Source of the DNA: CAZIIK01 sp964539235
Lineage (GTDB): Bacteria > Pseudomonadota > Gammaproteobacteria > Francisellales > CACEW01
Direction: 5' to 3'
Assembly (NCBI GenBank): GCA_964539235.1
Contig: CAZIIK010000048.1
Location: 1-23,076, forward strand
DNA: 23,076 nucleotides
Part shown: positions 1-7,482 of the stretch, piece after piece
Layout: each line of letters opens with the position of its first letter
Position numbering within the stretch: the stretch's first letter is position 1
Program-made: the position numbers and the translations under genes
The notes under the pieces: model-generated
Told to the model about the DNA's origin: nothing
Databases searched by the model: none
What the model saw: the letters and a program-made list of their open reading frames with translations, nothing else

Positions 1-99
1 CTCACTGATCAGCGCCTTGGCGCCTTTACGTAACAATTCACTCAATGGATCTGATTCCATTGATAGCTCAGCAGCCAAATTTCCTGTAACATTTTGCAT
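1..99 (-). CDS. IS256-family transposase, N-terminal 33 residues (partial)
   Basis: This is the start of a transposase that continues beyond the window. The ATG at 99-97 is preceded by a good Shine-Dalgarno AGGAG, 9 nt upstream. The segment with D17-P-L and LLRKGAKALISE matches the N-terminal pattern typical of IS256/Mutator-type DDE transposases, in which a short acidic leader is followed by D-P-L, a Leu-rich stretch, R-x-G-A and L-I-x-E. No catalytic residue lies in the visible part, so the family call rests on this short motif. Transcription would run away from the broken membrane-protein gene to the right. Confidence 0.6.
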   Translation of the reverse strand, partial: MQNVTGNLAAELSMESDPLSELLRKGAKALISE

Positions 100-193
100 G
101 TGGCGTATCTCCTATTTTTGTTGACTTATTTTTGCTGAAAATAGACAACAGGATACTCCGCTTCACTCACACTGTCATACACCAGAAATTATC
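1..193 (-). mobile_element. End of an IS256-like insertion sequence, cut by the window edge
   Basis: The left edge holds the 5' end of a transposase gene reading out of the window, with about 95 bp of non-coding sequence before it. The inner boundary is placed near 193. The membrane-protein copy to the right loses similarity to its paralogue at that point, and the minus strand there begins GATAATTTCTGGTGTATGAC, which resembles the terminal repeats of IS256-family elements as I remember them. The other end and any target duplication lie outside the window. The boundary is inferred from loss of homology, not from a matched inverted-repeat pair. Confidence 0.5.
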
Positions 194-559
194 ATAACTC
201 AGTAAATAAGCGGTCCAGGCGGATAACGCATTTAAATAAATTGCAGCCAGGTTATAACTGACGATGGCGCCCCAGTGATGCGTGATAGGCCACATCAGTA
301 AAGCTAATGTGGGAATGCTGGTGGCATTGGCAATGCTGTAACCCACTGGTTGCCAAAGGTAATGTGTATAGAAAGGTGTTAAGTGATGACTGAGGGCAAA
401 CGGCCACCAGTTCATCATCCAAATAAATAAGGCTGGATCAGCCTGTTAGCCAACATAATGCGTCTGTAGATGATTGAGTACGTTAATGCCGTAATACAGC
501 GAAGCCAATGCGCTATAAATTAGTATGGCGATAAAGGCTTTAATGTACGTGCGTTGCAT
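194..559 (-). pseudogene. Truncated second copy of the polytopic membrane protein, with an in-frame TAA
   Basis: This is a paralogue of the adjacent gene at 540-2219, reading in the same direction. The ATG at 559-557 lies inside the last codons of the upstream copy (20-nt overlap), so the pair was probably translationally coupled. The frame starts MQRTYIKAFI, has one membrane segment ending LYYGINVLNH, then a TAA at 448-446 (codon 38). It continues in frame through DPALFIWMMNWWPFALSHHL and SIANATSIPTLALLMWPIT. The same blocks occur in the neighbour, for example DPALFTWMLN and SIANTTAIPVLAFLMWPIT. Similarity ends at LLSY near 194, where IS-like sequence begins. Only about 120 of some 560 codons remain, so it is not functional. 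Family as for the neighbour: uncharacterised, GT-C-like. Confidence 0.75.
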
Positions 560-2219
560 AAACTTCTAGATCTCCGACGCGATGAGCAGGTTGTGGTAGT
601 TGAGAAAACAAATTGTGCCATTGTTGCTGTGTGGCGTGATTAGTAAAGACCGCAGGAATATGGAAATGGCTCACCAGTTCACTCAATTGTTGCGCAGACT
701 TTGCGCTGTAGTTACGACTCATGGTCTGTGCCGCTAAGGCGTAAAACGGATAATTGTTGGGCGGATAAAAATTGACATATCCCGTGTATAGCTTGAAATA
801 CATATGGGTGTCGACTTGCCAACGCATCATACTGGCATGGTGGGGTTGATTGACGATAAAGAGTGCCGGCTGATTAGGCTTAAACCAATAGCGGTATAGT
901 CCTTGAGTAATAAACGCCGGCTGTACAATTTTGCTTTGACAAGGGCGTTGCGTATGGGAAAAGCTCGGCAGAATTAAAATTAAACCGAAGAGTAGTAGCG
1001 GCCATTTCCAATGATCCGCAATATCACAGCGTTTGAGCCACATACTGCTGGTAATGGCCATAGAAAGCCAGGCATAAAGATCAAAACGTACCGGAATCAG
1101 TTTGTTGAGCAGTGAGATATGCATCCATAATGCGTCCGGCAGCGGCAGCAATGGCATATGACCGAGATACAGTACCGGGCCACAGGAAAAAATAATCGAT
1201 AATAAAAAGGCCCAAAATAGATAACGTTGTTGGGGCGATCGGCGCCAACCTTTAATGCAAAAAATTAACCAGAGGGCGAGCAGTGGCAGACCAAAATATA
1301 AGGATATTTCAATTTCAGATCCCCACAATACATAATGGCTGACTTCTGCCCAGGCTTGTGGGATTAACGCGGTCAGTGGCGTGGGTAAAATCAGATTCAG
1401 TGGTTGGCCAACTTCAGATAGAACAGATTCGGTTTGGGCATCGTGTAGGTGTTGTAAAAATGCAAACCAATACGGCGCATAAATTAAAGCGGTGATGACA
1501 GCTGCCAAAAACAGCAAACCAACAAGTTGCACTAAAACACGGCGATAGGCGGGATACAGCCAATAGGCACCTAACCATGCCAATGCGCCCATCAATGCGG
1601 TGCTGACAAAAATTTCTCGCAAAATGCCAAATTGAATACTGAGCCAGAGTGTTAGTAGGCCAGCCGTCCAGCGCCAGTTGCGTTGGTTTTGACAAAACAG
1701 AATGGCTGTCAGTAGCAGTGCGGGTAGTGCGCAGAGCCACGTTAAATTGAGATGACCGCCTAAAGTTTGGCCAATTTGATACGTTGAAAAGCCAAACACA
1801 AAGACACCTATCCAGCCAGCGCACGAGGATTGACTTAAATGAAGACAGAGAAAAAATGCTGACCAGGCGCTCAGTGCAGGACCCAATAATGCCAACAGGT
1901 TATAGCTGATCGTGGGCGAAAAAATGGCAGTGATAGGCCACATTAAAAAGGCCAGCACTGGAATGGCGGTGGTATTCGCGATGCTAAATCCAATCGGCCA
2001 CCACACATAGTCTGTGTAAAGTGGATTGAGGTGGTGAGTGATGGCAAACGGCCATCAATTCAGCATCCAGGTGAAAAGCGCCGGATCGGCTTCAAAACCA
2101 ACAAAATGTGTTTCAGGGTGATTAATAACACCGATACCAAAATATAAGCCACTGATTAATACGTATAACAGTAGGCTGTATAGTGCTATGCGGCGTTTTT
2201 GTGTCGGGGGGTAATGCAT
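540..2219 (-). pseudogene. Polytopic membrane protein, GT-C glycosyltransferase-like, interrupted by one TGA
   Basis: About 559 codons with many hydrophobic segments (roughly ten or more membrane spans) and the block HHLNPLYTDYVWWPIGFSIA near the N-terminus. This type of block is seen in large uncharacterised membrane proteins that resemble lipid-linked-sugar (GT-C) glycosyltransferases; no function is assigned. The frame is open from 2219 to 540 except for TGA at 2057-2055, where the paralogous copy has TGG: WMLN-stop-WPFAI here against WMMNWWPFAL there. A single G-to-A change explains it. The start MHYPPTQKRR (2219) aligns best with the paralogue's start, but no clear ribosome site is visible; an in-frame ATG at 2240 is the alternative. 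It lies 71 bp after the carboxypeptidase gene and may be cotranscribed. It is probably a recent pseudogene, or read through at low level. Confidence 0.7.
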
Positions 2220-2290
2220 GGTGAAAAAGATTGACCACATTCCAGGATGCCAACCGGTTAGATGGTGGCATCACAAGCAATGGCAGTACA

Positions 2291-3718
2291 TTAGAACCAA
2301 GAGGATACTTTATCGCTGACGCGACGCCACATATTGCCGCGAGGGTTGGCTTCTTTTGCAACAACAGGCGCTTGGTTGACCAGTTTTCCATTCAGTTTGA
2401 TCACCACAGTGCCCAGCGCTTCACCTTTTTGAATGGGGGCTTGAATATCTTTTTTGAGGTTCAAGTTAGCGGTGAGTTTTTGGCCTGGGTTGTTGGGGTA
2501 GGTTGCATATAAGTCGTGTGCAACCGTTACCTTGGTATACTTGTTTTTGCCCATATAGACACGGATTTTTTTGATCATTTGGCCTTGGGTATACATCAAT
2601 TGCGTTTTGAAAAAACGGAAACCAAATGACAGCAAGGCTTTACTTTGTGTGGCGCTGGCCATTGGATTTGGGGCACCCATGACAACACCGATTAAGCGTA
2701 ATTGGCGATTAGGCATTTTGGCCGTGCTGACAAGAGAAAAGCCAGCAGCATCCGTTGATCCAGTTTTGAGGCCGTCGGCATATGGATAAATAAATAAAAG
2801 CTTATTGAAGTTGTATTGTTTGATGCCATTAAATTTAAATGACTTTTGGTCATACCAGCCGAGATATTGTGGGAACTGCGTCACAATTGCGCGGGCTAGT
2901 ACGGCCATATCACGTGCTGAGCTGTAATGGTAAGGCGCCGGTAAGCCCATGACGTCGGTGAAGTGCGTATTGGTCGTGCCCAAAGCTTTCACTTCGTGGT
3001 TCATTAAGCTGACAAAGGCTGATTGCGTGCCGGCAATATAGGTTGCCAATGTCACAGCAGCATCGTTGCCTGAATCGACGATGATGCCATCGATGAGTTG
3101 TTGCACAGTGACTTGCATGCCTGGGCGTAAGAACATGCGTGAACCACCGGTAGCCCAAGCAACACGTGGCACAGTCACAGTATCACCGAGATGGATTTGA
3201 CCGGCTTTCAGTGCTTTTTCAGCAATATAGAGCAACATGAGTTTCGTTAAGCTGGCTGGTGCAACCCGTTGGTTGGCATTGTAGGCCAGCAGTACACGAC
3301 CACTATTAGCATCCATCAGCAAATAGCTTTTTGAGTTCAAAATAGGTTGGCTGGGCAGTAAGTTTGGCCATTCATTGATTTCGCTATTGAGTGCGGGAGC
3401 TTTAAAACCAGCAGGCGCGACGGGTACTTGCACGCTATTCGGCACGTTGGCATTGACATCAACTGCGCCATATTGATTCAACGGAGGAGTTGGGTGCAAA
3501 GGATTATCGGATCCAGGTTTGGCACTGGGTTGACTGCTTTCTGCATTTTTGGTTTTCCAGGTGCTGTCGGTTTTAGCAGTCTGCACGGATGAAGGCTGGG
3601 TTTTTGTCGCCTGAGGTGTTGGCGTAACCGCAGCGGTATTGGTGGTCGTGGGTGAAGCAGCGTACAGCGTCAATGGTAAAATGCACAGAGCAGTAAAAGT
3701 CAGGTGAAAGCGTGTCAT
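2291..3718 (-). CDS. dacA: Penicillin-binding D-alanyl-D-alanine carboxypeptidase (PBP5/6 type)
   Basis: This enzyme trims the terminal D-Ala from peptidoglycan pentapeptides in the periplasm. From the ATG at 3718 (AAAGGA 12 nt upstream) the product is 475 aa. Residues 1-21 form a signal peptide (hydrophobic core, then LYAA). The S11 catalytic motifs are all present: SLTK at 156-159 (nucleophile Ser156), SGN at 216-218 and KTGST at 318-322. A C-terminal beta domain follows, and the protein ends in an amphipathic RRVSDKVSSWF-type membrane anchor. It is longer than E. coli PBP5 (about 400 aa) because a Pro/Thr/Ser/Gln-rich linker of about 100 residues precedes the catalytic domain. A TTG at 3742 could extend the protein by 8 residues but would weaken the signal peptide. 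The usual lipB/ybeD neighbours are absent. Confidence 0.93.
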   Translation of the reverse strand: MTRFHLTFTALCILPLTLYAASPTTTNTAAVTPTPQATKTQPSSVQTAKTDSTWKTKNAESSQPSAKPGSDNPLHPTPPLNQYGAVDVNANVPNSVQVPVAPAGFKAPALNSEINEWPNLLPSQPILNSKSYLLMDANSGRVLLAYNANQRVAPASLTKLMLLYIAEKALKAGQIHLGDTVTVPRVAWATGGSRMFLRPGMQVTVQQLIDGIIVDSGNDAAVTLATYIAGTQSAFVSLMNHEVKALGTTNTHFTDVMGLPAPYHYSSARDMAVLARAIVTQFPQYLGWYDQKSFKFNGIKQYNFNKLLFIYPYADGLKTGSTDAAGFSLVSTAKMPNRQLRLIGVVMGAPNPMASATQSKALLSFGFRFFKTQLMYTQGQMIKKIRVYMGKNKYTKVTVAHDLYATYPNNPGQKLTANLNLKKDIQAPIQKGEALGTVVIKLNGKLVNQAPVVAKEANPRGNMWRRVSDKVSSWF

Positions 3719-3859
3719 GATATGGATAAGTCCTTTGTGCAAAACGAGAAATTTAACAATCGGTATATCATAGAGACTTTTGTGGACCGAATAAAGCGAG
3801 CCAAGCGTGTGTGTAGATGGAAAATAGTAATGCCATTTTTGTGCAAATCAGGGGGCTCA

Positions 3860-4984
3860 TTAACCAAAAAGTTCAAAATAAGCTCGATACGTTGGGTCAA
3901 TTGGGCGATAGAAACCTGCTTGGTCAATATAAATAAAATCATTAGTCATTAACGCTCTAAGCGATCTTCCCGTTGTAGAAGTAGGGAGCAAAGAGTGTTG
4001 TGAATATTCCAAGCTTGTAGGTTCTTTTGTTGCTTGAAAGCATAAGCTTCTCAGTAATTTTCTATCACTCATCTTTAAAGAATTTAGCTCTTCACGAATG
4101 CTGGATTTCCTAGAAAACATAAAATCCTGCCAGTATAGATCAACCATATCTACATCAGGTTTTTTATCTGAAGCCCAAAGCGATAAGCAAAGTGCATTAA
4201 CGTACTTTGGATAGCATTTTGTATGGTGGAGTATTCTACCAATCACAGAGTGATCAACTGTATTTTTCCAGCGCTTTTCAAATTCACTTGTTAAGTATTC
4301 TTGGTAATAGGCTTCAGAAATTAATTCCAGAGACATTAAGTTGCATAGCTCATAAAGTGGATTCTTTTTGCCCGTAAAAAGCCTTTTTAGAGTTTCATGC
4401 TTGCTGCCTGAAAAAATGTAAGTCGCATTTTGGGATCTTTCTACAGCATGCCTTATAGCGCCTTGAAATGCGTTATTATTCTTTTCTAGCGCTACAATTT
4501 CTTGAAATTCATCAAAAACAAAAATAACTCGAACATCCATATATTGAGCGATATCATCAAGTGTCATTAAAGCCTTAGTGATATCGGGTGGGCTCTCTGT
4601 TTTAGAGGATGCGAAGTTTAAACTCAATTTAAATTCAGAAGCGATGTCTAAAGACAGTTCTGGCTTCAAATAATTCAAGAACTTTTTCAATATCCCTTTT
4701 ATTTTTGCCTCTGTGCGGCCAATTTTTATGACTAAATCCCCAATATGTTTGACTATTTGGTTTGTGGCTTCTGTTTTGTCTGTAAAGGCCATGAGATCAA
4801 CCCAGATATGAGGGTAGTTATGTTCATCTATCACTTTACGGATAAGTGAAGTTTTTCCGAATCTTCTTGGAGCAATAATCGTAGTGTGTTGGTTGCTCTC
4901 TAATAATTGGCGTAATTTTTTGCGCTCTTCAATGCGATCATAAAAAGAACTGCCATATGCAATGCCAACTGGAAAAATTTTCAT
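3860..4984 (-). CDS. STAND/archaeal-type P-loop ATPase with C-terminal winged-helix-like region
   Basis: A 374-aa ATPase. The N-terminus has F-x-x-R near the start, then the Walker A variant APRRFGKTSL (38-47). Walker B with catalytic acid is VIFVFDEFQEI (D158-E159), followed by a sensor-like YIFSGS. This arrangement is typical of the MNS clade of STAND NTPases and the archaeal ATPase (AAA_34/ATPase_2) families. The last 100 residues look like a winged-helix domain. Targets of such proteins are mostly unknown. The gene stands alone between unrelated genes, is visibly more AT-rich than its flanks and is preceded by two dyads at 5031-5069, consistent with an acquired accessory gene. Start: ATG at 4984 with AAGG 8 nt upstream. 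No partner toxin, nuclease or transposase is adjacent, so a defence role cannot be claimed. Confidence 0.8.
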   Translation of the reverse strand: MKIFPVGIAYGSSFYDRIEERKKLRQLLESNQHTTIIAPRRFGKTSLIRKVIDEHNYPHIWVDLMAFTDKTEATNQIVKHIGDLVIKIGRTEAKIKGILKKFLNYLKPELSLDIASEFKLSLNFASSKTESPPDITKALMTLDDIAQYMDVRVIFVFDEFQEIVALEKNNNAFQGAIRHAVERSQNATYIFSGSKHETLKRLFTGKKNPLYELCNLMSLELISEAYYQEYLTSEFEKRWKNTVDHSVIGRILHHTKCYPKYVNALCLSLWASDKKPDVDMVDLYWQDFMFSRKSSIREELNSLKMSDRKLLRSLCFQATKEPTSLEYSQHSLLPTSTTGRSLRALMTNDFIYIDQAGFYRPIDPTYRAYFELFG

Positions 4985-5030
4985 GTCCGTAGCCTTGAGT
5001 GAATCTATAGCAAGTTTAGCATTCCCTGTA

Positions 5031-5069
5031 ATTGAATATCAATATATGAATCCCAGATATTGGGATTCA
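5031..5069. promoter_or_regulatory. Pair of inverted repeats upstream of the ATPase gene
   Basis: Two dyads lie back to back 46-85 bp upstream of the ATPase start. ATTGA-ATA-TCAAT is at 5031-5043. TGAATCCCA-GATAT-TGGGATTCA is at 5047-5069 (perfect 9-bp arms, 5-nt centre). There is no U-tract after the larger one on either strand, so it is not an obvious intrinsic terminator. The position suits an operator or a 5'-leader hairpin for the ATPase gene. No cognate regulator is identified. Confidence 0.4.
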
Positions 5070-5217
5070 ACGAGTGATGTTGGTTGTACTATACGGATGC
5101 GAGTATTCGGCTGGATCGCTCCTGAACCAAATATTTTTCACCAACAAGCAAAAAATCAGACCTTAGTTCTCCTTTGCACTGACAGCGCTCCAAGCATTTA
5201 ATTCGCAACCGTTCAAT

Positions 5218-6084
5218 TCAAGCACAAGGTGTTACTTCGTCTACTTCTGCTTTTGCCTCTGAGGTTTCATATAAACGGTCAGCTTCAGCTATATGAGATG
5301 TGGCAGTGGCATACTCGTCTGGATATATAATTGGTTTTTTACCATTAAAAACAGCAGCGCTTAATAGTATTTTTTCTATGTCGGTAAAGATTTTATCCAG
5401 ATGCGCTTGATATACGGCTTTTGATACAGGCCCAGAAGCCGCTAATCGTGCCAGACCGACAAAATCTTGTGCAGATAAAAAACTAATGGGCCTCTGATTG
5501 GTCGAATGTTTTTTAATGCTATCTTCGCATGCAAGGTTATCATCGAGTAGAACAGCAGCAGCTGCATTATATTCTTCCATTAAAACAGCAATGTCTTCGC
5601 CTTTTGACCGTCTATCAGGATTATCTGTGCCTGTTTGGCATAGCTGGATACTGGGGTGCAGGTGTTTGATAATCGTGTAATCTCTGGCTTTGTATCCTTC
5701 TGCTGTTGAACTCTGTTCGTTATATTTAACTCGTATAATAAGGCTACCATGGAGCGTGAGATATTGCGCCTCAATTCCTTTCATAGGTTCAATGGTCTTT
5801 GCGTTCGTATCGATGACTTTAAGGAAACATCCAAATTGCATCACCACTGCATCTAAAAAAGTGTCACTACCTGCTTTGGCCGTGCAAATAGCCAGGCCAA
5901 ATTGGAAGTTATGTTTTTGAGCATGCGCTACCATGCGATGACAACAATGCATTAAGTGGCCCCAGGCAAGTGTTTTAACACCTTCCGCGTCGAAATCTAC
6001 TAAGGTATTGTCAATATCGACTACCAGCCAAACGACTGGTGGCTTGCCATCGTTTTTGCTTTCGGCAGGGGCGGAGTATGCCAT
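5218..6084 (-). CDS. HAD-like superfamily protein of unknown substrate
   Basis: A 288-aa protein with the four HAD landmarks. Motif I is DIDNT (D23, D25), giving the nucleophile and acid/base pair. Motif II is ICTAKA (T68). Candidate motif III lysines are in the GYKARDYTIIK segment (K132, K140). Motif IV is LLDDN (D181-D182). HAD enzymes of this type are Mg-dependent phosphatases; the substrate is not predictable. The C-terminus is Glu/Ala-rich and lacks any known domain I can see. No signal peptide is present, so it is probably cytosolic. The start ATG has AAGGA about 8 nt upstream, and that site lies in the loop of a hairpin (see 6086-6103). The gene appears monocistronic. I do not recognise a closer family. 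Confidence 0.75.
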   Translation of the reverse strand: MAYSAPAESKNDGKPPVVWLVVDIDNTLVDFDAEGVKTLAWGHLMHCCHRMVAHAQKHNFQFGLAICTAKAGSDTFLDAVVMQFGCFLKVIDTNAKTIEPMKGIEAQYLTLHGSLIIRVKYNEQSSTAEGYKARDYTIIKHLHPSIQLCQTGTDNPDRRSKGEDIAVLMEEYNAAAAVLLDDNLACEDSIKKHSTNQRPISFLSAQDFVGLARLAASGPVSKAVYQAHLDKIFTDIEKILLSAAVFNGKKPIIYPDEYATATSHIAEADRLYETSEAKAEVDEVTPCA

Positions 6085-6085
6085 G

Positions 6086-6103
6086 GGTTAAATCCTTTTA
6101 ACC
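6086..6103 (-). promoter_or_regulatory. Hairpin presenting the Shine-Dalgarno in its loop
   Basis: On the minus strand GGTTAAA-AGGA-TTTAACC forms perfect 7-bp arms around a 4-nt loop that is exactly the AGGA ribosome site of the HAD-like gene, with the ATG one base after the distal arm. It may be an RNA element that modulates translation, or a DNA palindrome for a regulator. Function is inferred only from geometry. Confidence 0.4.
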
Positions 6104-6162
6104 GAGGTTTTCGGGTCACATATTACACTGTGGCCGAGTTACCTGATGTGAAACGCGAGCAA

Positions 6163-6813
6163 TTATAAGCTGATTTTTTGCTGCAATTCTGCAACATTCC
6201 GCGCCACAGGTGCATGAGTGGCAAGAATTTTGGCTCGCTGAGCATGTTCTGTATACGGAATAAATTGATCAGCAATGCCTGCGGCGTATAGTTGGTAATC
6301 GGTATAACCATCTCCAATGATAATCGTGGGTGTGTGCCAGTGCTGAGTGAGTAAGCGCGCGCCGTCGAGTTTGGAGTGCGCAAAAGGATTGTTCATATCG
6401 ATGCCGGTAAATGCACCTGTTTGATCCCAGCATAAATCAACCGCATGTACGCGGTCGTGTGGAATATTCAGTACGGTAGCCACTGGTAGAATTAAGGGTT
6501 TGAGTCCACCGCTGATAATCCAAATCTCATGCCCCTGTTGTTGTAATGCCGTTATGAATTCGGGCATACCTGTGGTGAGTTTCTGGCTGATGGTTTGAGC
6601 CAGTGCATCTACTTGTGTGCGGTGAGGTGCGCAGAGGTCTAAGCGTTGTTGTAAAGCGCTATGGAAGGGGATTTCCCCATTCATGCCTTGCTGTGTAATG
6701 GCTTCTATGCGTTGAATCTCATCCGGTTGATTATCCAAACAGCTGGCCAGTAAAAAATCGAGGCTTTCGATGCTGATGAGCGTGGAATCAAAGTCAAATA
6801 GGATGGTGGCCAT
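6163..6813 (-). CDS. HAD-IB phosphatase, phosphoserine phosphatase (SerB)-like
   Basis: A 216-aa cytosolic Mg-dependent phosphomonoesterase. Motifs: DFDST at 7-11 (Asp nucleophile D7, D9) followed by the E16 typical of phosphoserine phosphatases, ISGG at 100-103, K148 in HSKLDG, and GDGYTD at 167-172. The last replaces the usual GDGxND, which leaves the substrate less certain. Start: the ATG at 6813 gives the DFDST motif at the normal distance from the N-terminus; a 12-residue upstream extension is open but would overlap the preceding gene. It begins 4 nt after the gmhA-type gene stops, so the two are probably cotranscribed. A role in serine synthesis or in sugar-phosphate metabolism with the isomerase is possible. 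It is not the GmhB type of HAD. Confidence 0.85.
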   Translation of the reverse strand: MATILFDFDSTLISIESLDFLLASCLDNQPDEIQRIEAITQQGMNGEIPFHSALQQRLDLCAPHRTQVDALAQTISQKLTTGMPEFITALQQQGHEIWIISGGLKPLILPVATVLNIPHDRVHAVDLCWDQTGAFTGIDMNNPFAHSKLDGARLLTQHWHTPTIIIGDGYTDYQLYAAGIADQFIPYTEHAQRAKILATHAPVARNVAELQQKISL

Positions 6814-6817
6814 ACGG

Positions 6818-7405
6818 TTAATCCGCAGCTCCGAATAGCGTTTGGTCAATTAAGTCGCATAAGCAGTGAATTAAGGTGATATGACATTCTTGGATATGCG
6901 CGGTCCGGTCGGCAGGTACACGCAATTCGATATCGTCTGCTTGCAGCATTTGGGCAATTTGCCCGCCGGATTTTCCGGTCAGTGCCACCACTTTCATATC
7001 ACGTGCATGCGCCGCTTCTATGGCTTGAATGATATTGCGGGAATTGCCACTGGTGGAAATCGCTAATAATACATCGCCCGCTTGCCCCAGCGCTTTAACG
7101 GGTTTGGCAAAGACTTGGTCAAAGTCGTAATCATTGCCGATAGCGGTCAAGGCAGAGGTGTCCGTGCTGAGTGCGATGGCGGGTAATTCCGGGCGTTCGC
7201 GTTCGAAGCGACCCACCAGTTCAGCAGAGAAATGCTGTGCATCAGCTGCTGAGCCGCCGTTACCACAGCTGAGGATTTTGTGACCGTTGATCAGTGCTTG
7301 GCTCATTTGATTGCCCGCTTCAATTAGCGCTGGTGCGAGTTGATCTGCCGTCGCGATTTTTGCCTCGATACTTTGGCTGAAGTGTTGTTGAATGCGTTCA
7401 AGCAT
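6818..7405 (-). CDS. gmhA: Phosphoheptose isomerase (SIS domain)
   Basis: A 195-aa single SIS-domain protein. GmhA converts sedoheptulose 7-phosphate to heptose 7-phosphate for the LPS inner core; the close relative DiaA instead regulates DnaA. Visible motifs: SCGNGGSAADAQHFSAELVGRF at 46-67, ISTSGNS at 116-122 and IQECHITLIH at 171-180. E62 and H180 sit where the catalytic Glu65 and His180 of E. coli GmhA lie; DiaA has lost both. This favours enzymatic GmhA, although the overall sequence (for example CLCDLID near the end) resembles DiaA and Pseudomonas-type GmhA. Start ATG with AGG 8 nt upstream. It is followed after 4 nt by a HAD phosphatase. No other heptose genes are in the window. Confidence 0.85.
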   Translation of the reverse strand: MLERIQQHFSQSIEAKIATADQLAPALIEAGNQMSQALINGHKILSCGNGGSAADAQHFSAELVGRFERERPELPAIALSTDTSALTAIGNDYDFDQVFAKPVKALGQAGDVLLAISTSGNSRNIIQAIEAAHARDMKVVALTGKSGGQIAQMLQADDIELRVPADRTAHIQECHITLIHCLCDLIDQTLFGAAD

Positions 7406-7482
7406 GGGGTTGACCTGGCGATGGAAAAAAGAGCTCCAGTATAGCTTGGGAGCGGTGGGGCGCCAATTGGTGTTTTCGTGGT

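Noticed and set aside
1414..1824. 136-codon minus-strand frame inside the membrane-protein gene
   Set aside because: It overlaps the coherent hydrophobic frame and has Cys/Arg/His-rich out-of-frame composition.
2039..2057. TGA in the membrane-protein gene as a selenocysteine codon with a SECIS hairpin
   Set aside because: The hairpin includes the TGA itself and its loop is only a few bases away; bacterial SECIS loops lie about 16-37 nt downstream. The paralogue has Trp, not Cys, at this position.
540..2057. UGA decoded as Trp throughout the genome
   Set aside because: Several well-defined genes in the window end naturally at TGA (dapB, dapA, dapD and the HAD-like gene), with overlaps or lengths that fit stops there.
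2231..2512. 93-codon plus-strand frame over the end of the carboxypeptidase gene
   Set aside because: Antisense to a well-supported coding region, with no ribosome site or family resemblance.
6163..6813. HAD phosphatase next to gmhA as GmhB (heptose bisphosphate phosphatase)
   Set aside because: Its motifs (DFDST with a following Glu, ISGG, GDGYTD) are of the phosphoserine-phosphatase type; GmhB belongs to a different HAD group with a D-x-D-G start.
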